In this document: positions 63,901 to 64,000 of the stretch, in pieces | How positions within the stretch are numbered: position 1 is the first letter of the stretch | Layout: the number at the start of each line of letters is the position of its first letter | Assembly: GCF_038007285.1 (NCBI RefSeq) | Contig: NZ_JBBOWX010000001.1 | Coordinates: 3,489,501-3,553,500, forward strand | DNA from: Sporosarcina sp. FSL K6-3457 | Lineage (GTDB): Bacteria > Bacillota > Bacilli > Bacillales_A > Planococcaceae | DNA length: 64,000 nt | Direction: 5' to 3' | Notes under the pieces: generated by a model | The model's database searches: none | What the model saw: only the letters and a program-made list of their open reading frames with translations | What the model was told of the DNA's origin: nothing | Made by a program: the position numbers and the translations under genes

Positions 63901-64000
63901 GATTATCCCTCTTTCTCAGTGGTTGCTTGAGTATTTTTCCAGATGCATTCCGCGGCAATGCATCGACTTGTTCGTACAGACGTGGAACCTTATAATGCGC
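63878..64000 (-). CDS. AMP-binding acyl-CoA synthetase, C-terminal end (cut by window edge)
   Basis: Only 40 residues are in the window. They contain the conserved C-terminal A10 motif LPRNASGKILKQPLR, with the adenylation lysine, in the frame ending at TGA 63878-63880. The full gene runs beyond 64000. It is upstream of, and overlaps, the acyl-CoA dehydrogenase gene, so it probably activates that enzyme's substrate. Confidence 0.85.
   Translation of the reverse strand, partial: AHYKVPRLYEQVDALPRNASGKILKQPLRKRDNHGTTTTD

Overview
The window looks like the chromosome of a low-to-moderate GC, motile Gram-positive bacterium of the order Bacillales, most likely the Planococcaceae (Sporosarcina or a close relative). 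This is inferred from the degS-degU / yvyE / LCP / tagO neighbourhood, strong AGGAGG-type ribosome binding sites with many TTG/GTG starts, a SecA2-SlaP S-layer export pair, SLH-domain exoproteins, a ba3-type oxidase with a CoxIIa peptide and four chemoreceptors. No rRNA, tRNA, CRISPR array, intact insertion sequence or prophage was seen. Both window ends cut genes: a methyltransferase on the left and an acyl-CoA synthetase on the right.

Layout. 1-8.8 kb (minus strand): methyltransferase, HAD phosphatase, an ABC exporter pair, then a glutamate transport and sensing block (gltT, glnL, glnK) and a LysR regulator. 8.9-10.1 kb: an orphan CofE-like ligase. 10.8-16.6 kb: lipoprotein, degU-degS, yvyE, a TagV-like LCP ligase and tagO. 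17-20.3 kb: secA2-slaP. 20.5-24 kb: NlpC/P60 hydrolase, a small unknown protein and the CoxIIa-II-I oxidase operon. 24.7-33 kb: malic enzyme, two chemoreceptors, BrnQ, an SCP2 protein, and an SDR gene with its TetR regulator. 34-41.8 kb: LysM-NlpC hydrolase, SDR, a chemoreceptor/BMP-lipoprotein operon, SulP and an AmhX-like hydrolase. 41.8-52.9 kb: MurJ-like flippase and glycosyltransferase, two SLH exoenzymes, a CapA-like protein, a chemoreceptor and an LCP protein. 53-58.3 kb: ugpCAEB facing a GDPD lipoprotein. 58.6-64 kb: coiled-coil protein, the pyroglutamate operon pcp-pxpB-pxpA-pxpC, and acyl-CoA dehydrogenase with an acyl-CoA synthetase.

How genes work together. Several blocks converge on glutamate: GltT imports it, GlnKL probably controls that import, and Pcp-PxpABC converts N-terminal pyroglutamate of peptides to free glutamate. 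Cell-surface functions form a second theme: TagO and two LCP proteins for wall polymers, SecA2-SlaP for S-layer-type export, SLH-anchored amidase and nucleotidase as plausible surface proteins, and NlpC/P60 hydrolases. UgpBAEC with GDPD suggests scavenging of phospholipid head groups.

Most unusual content. Two inverted copies (10089-10784 and 24006-24695) of a roughly 690-bp element with no convincing ORF are bounded by about 18-bp terminal inverted repeats and packed with hairpins. Both sit between convergent genes. They have diverged to roughly three-quarters identity by eye, yet several stems are kept by compensatory changes; one 18-bp stem has almost entirely different lower arms in the two copies but still pairs. 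This points to selection on folded RNA or DNA, and I do not recognise the family. A second, 190-bp hairpin-rich repeat (16627-16820 and 58521-58712) also has compensated arms, and one copy appears to have rewritten the C-terminus of a coiled-coil gene.
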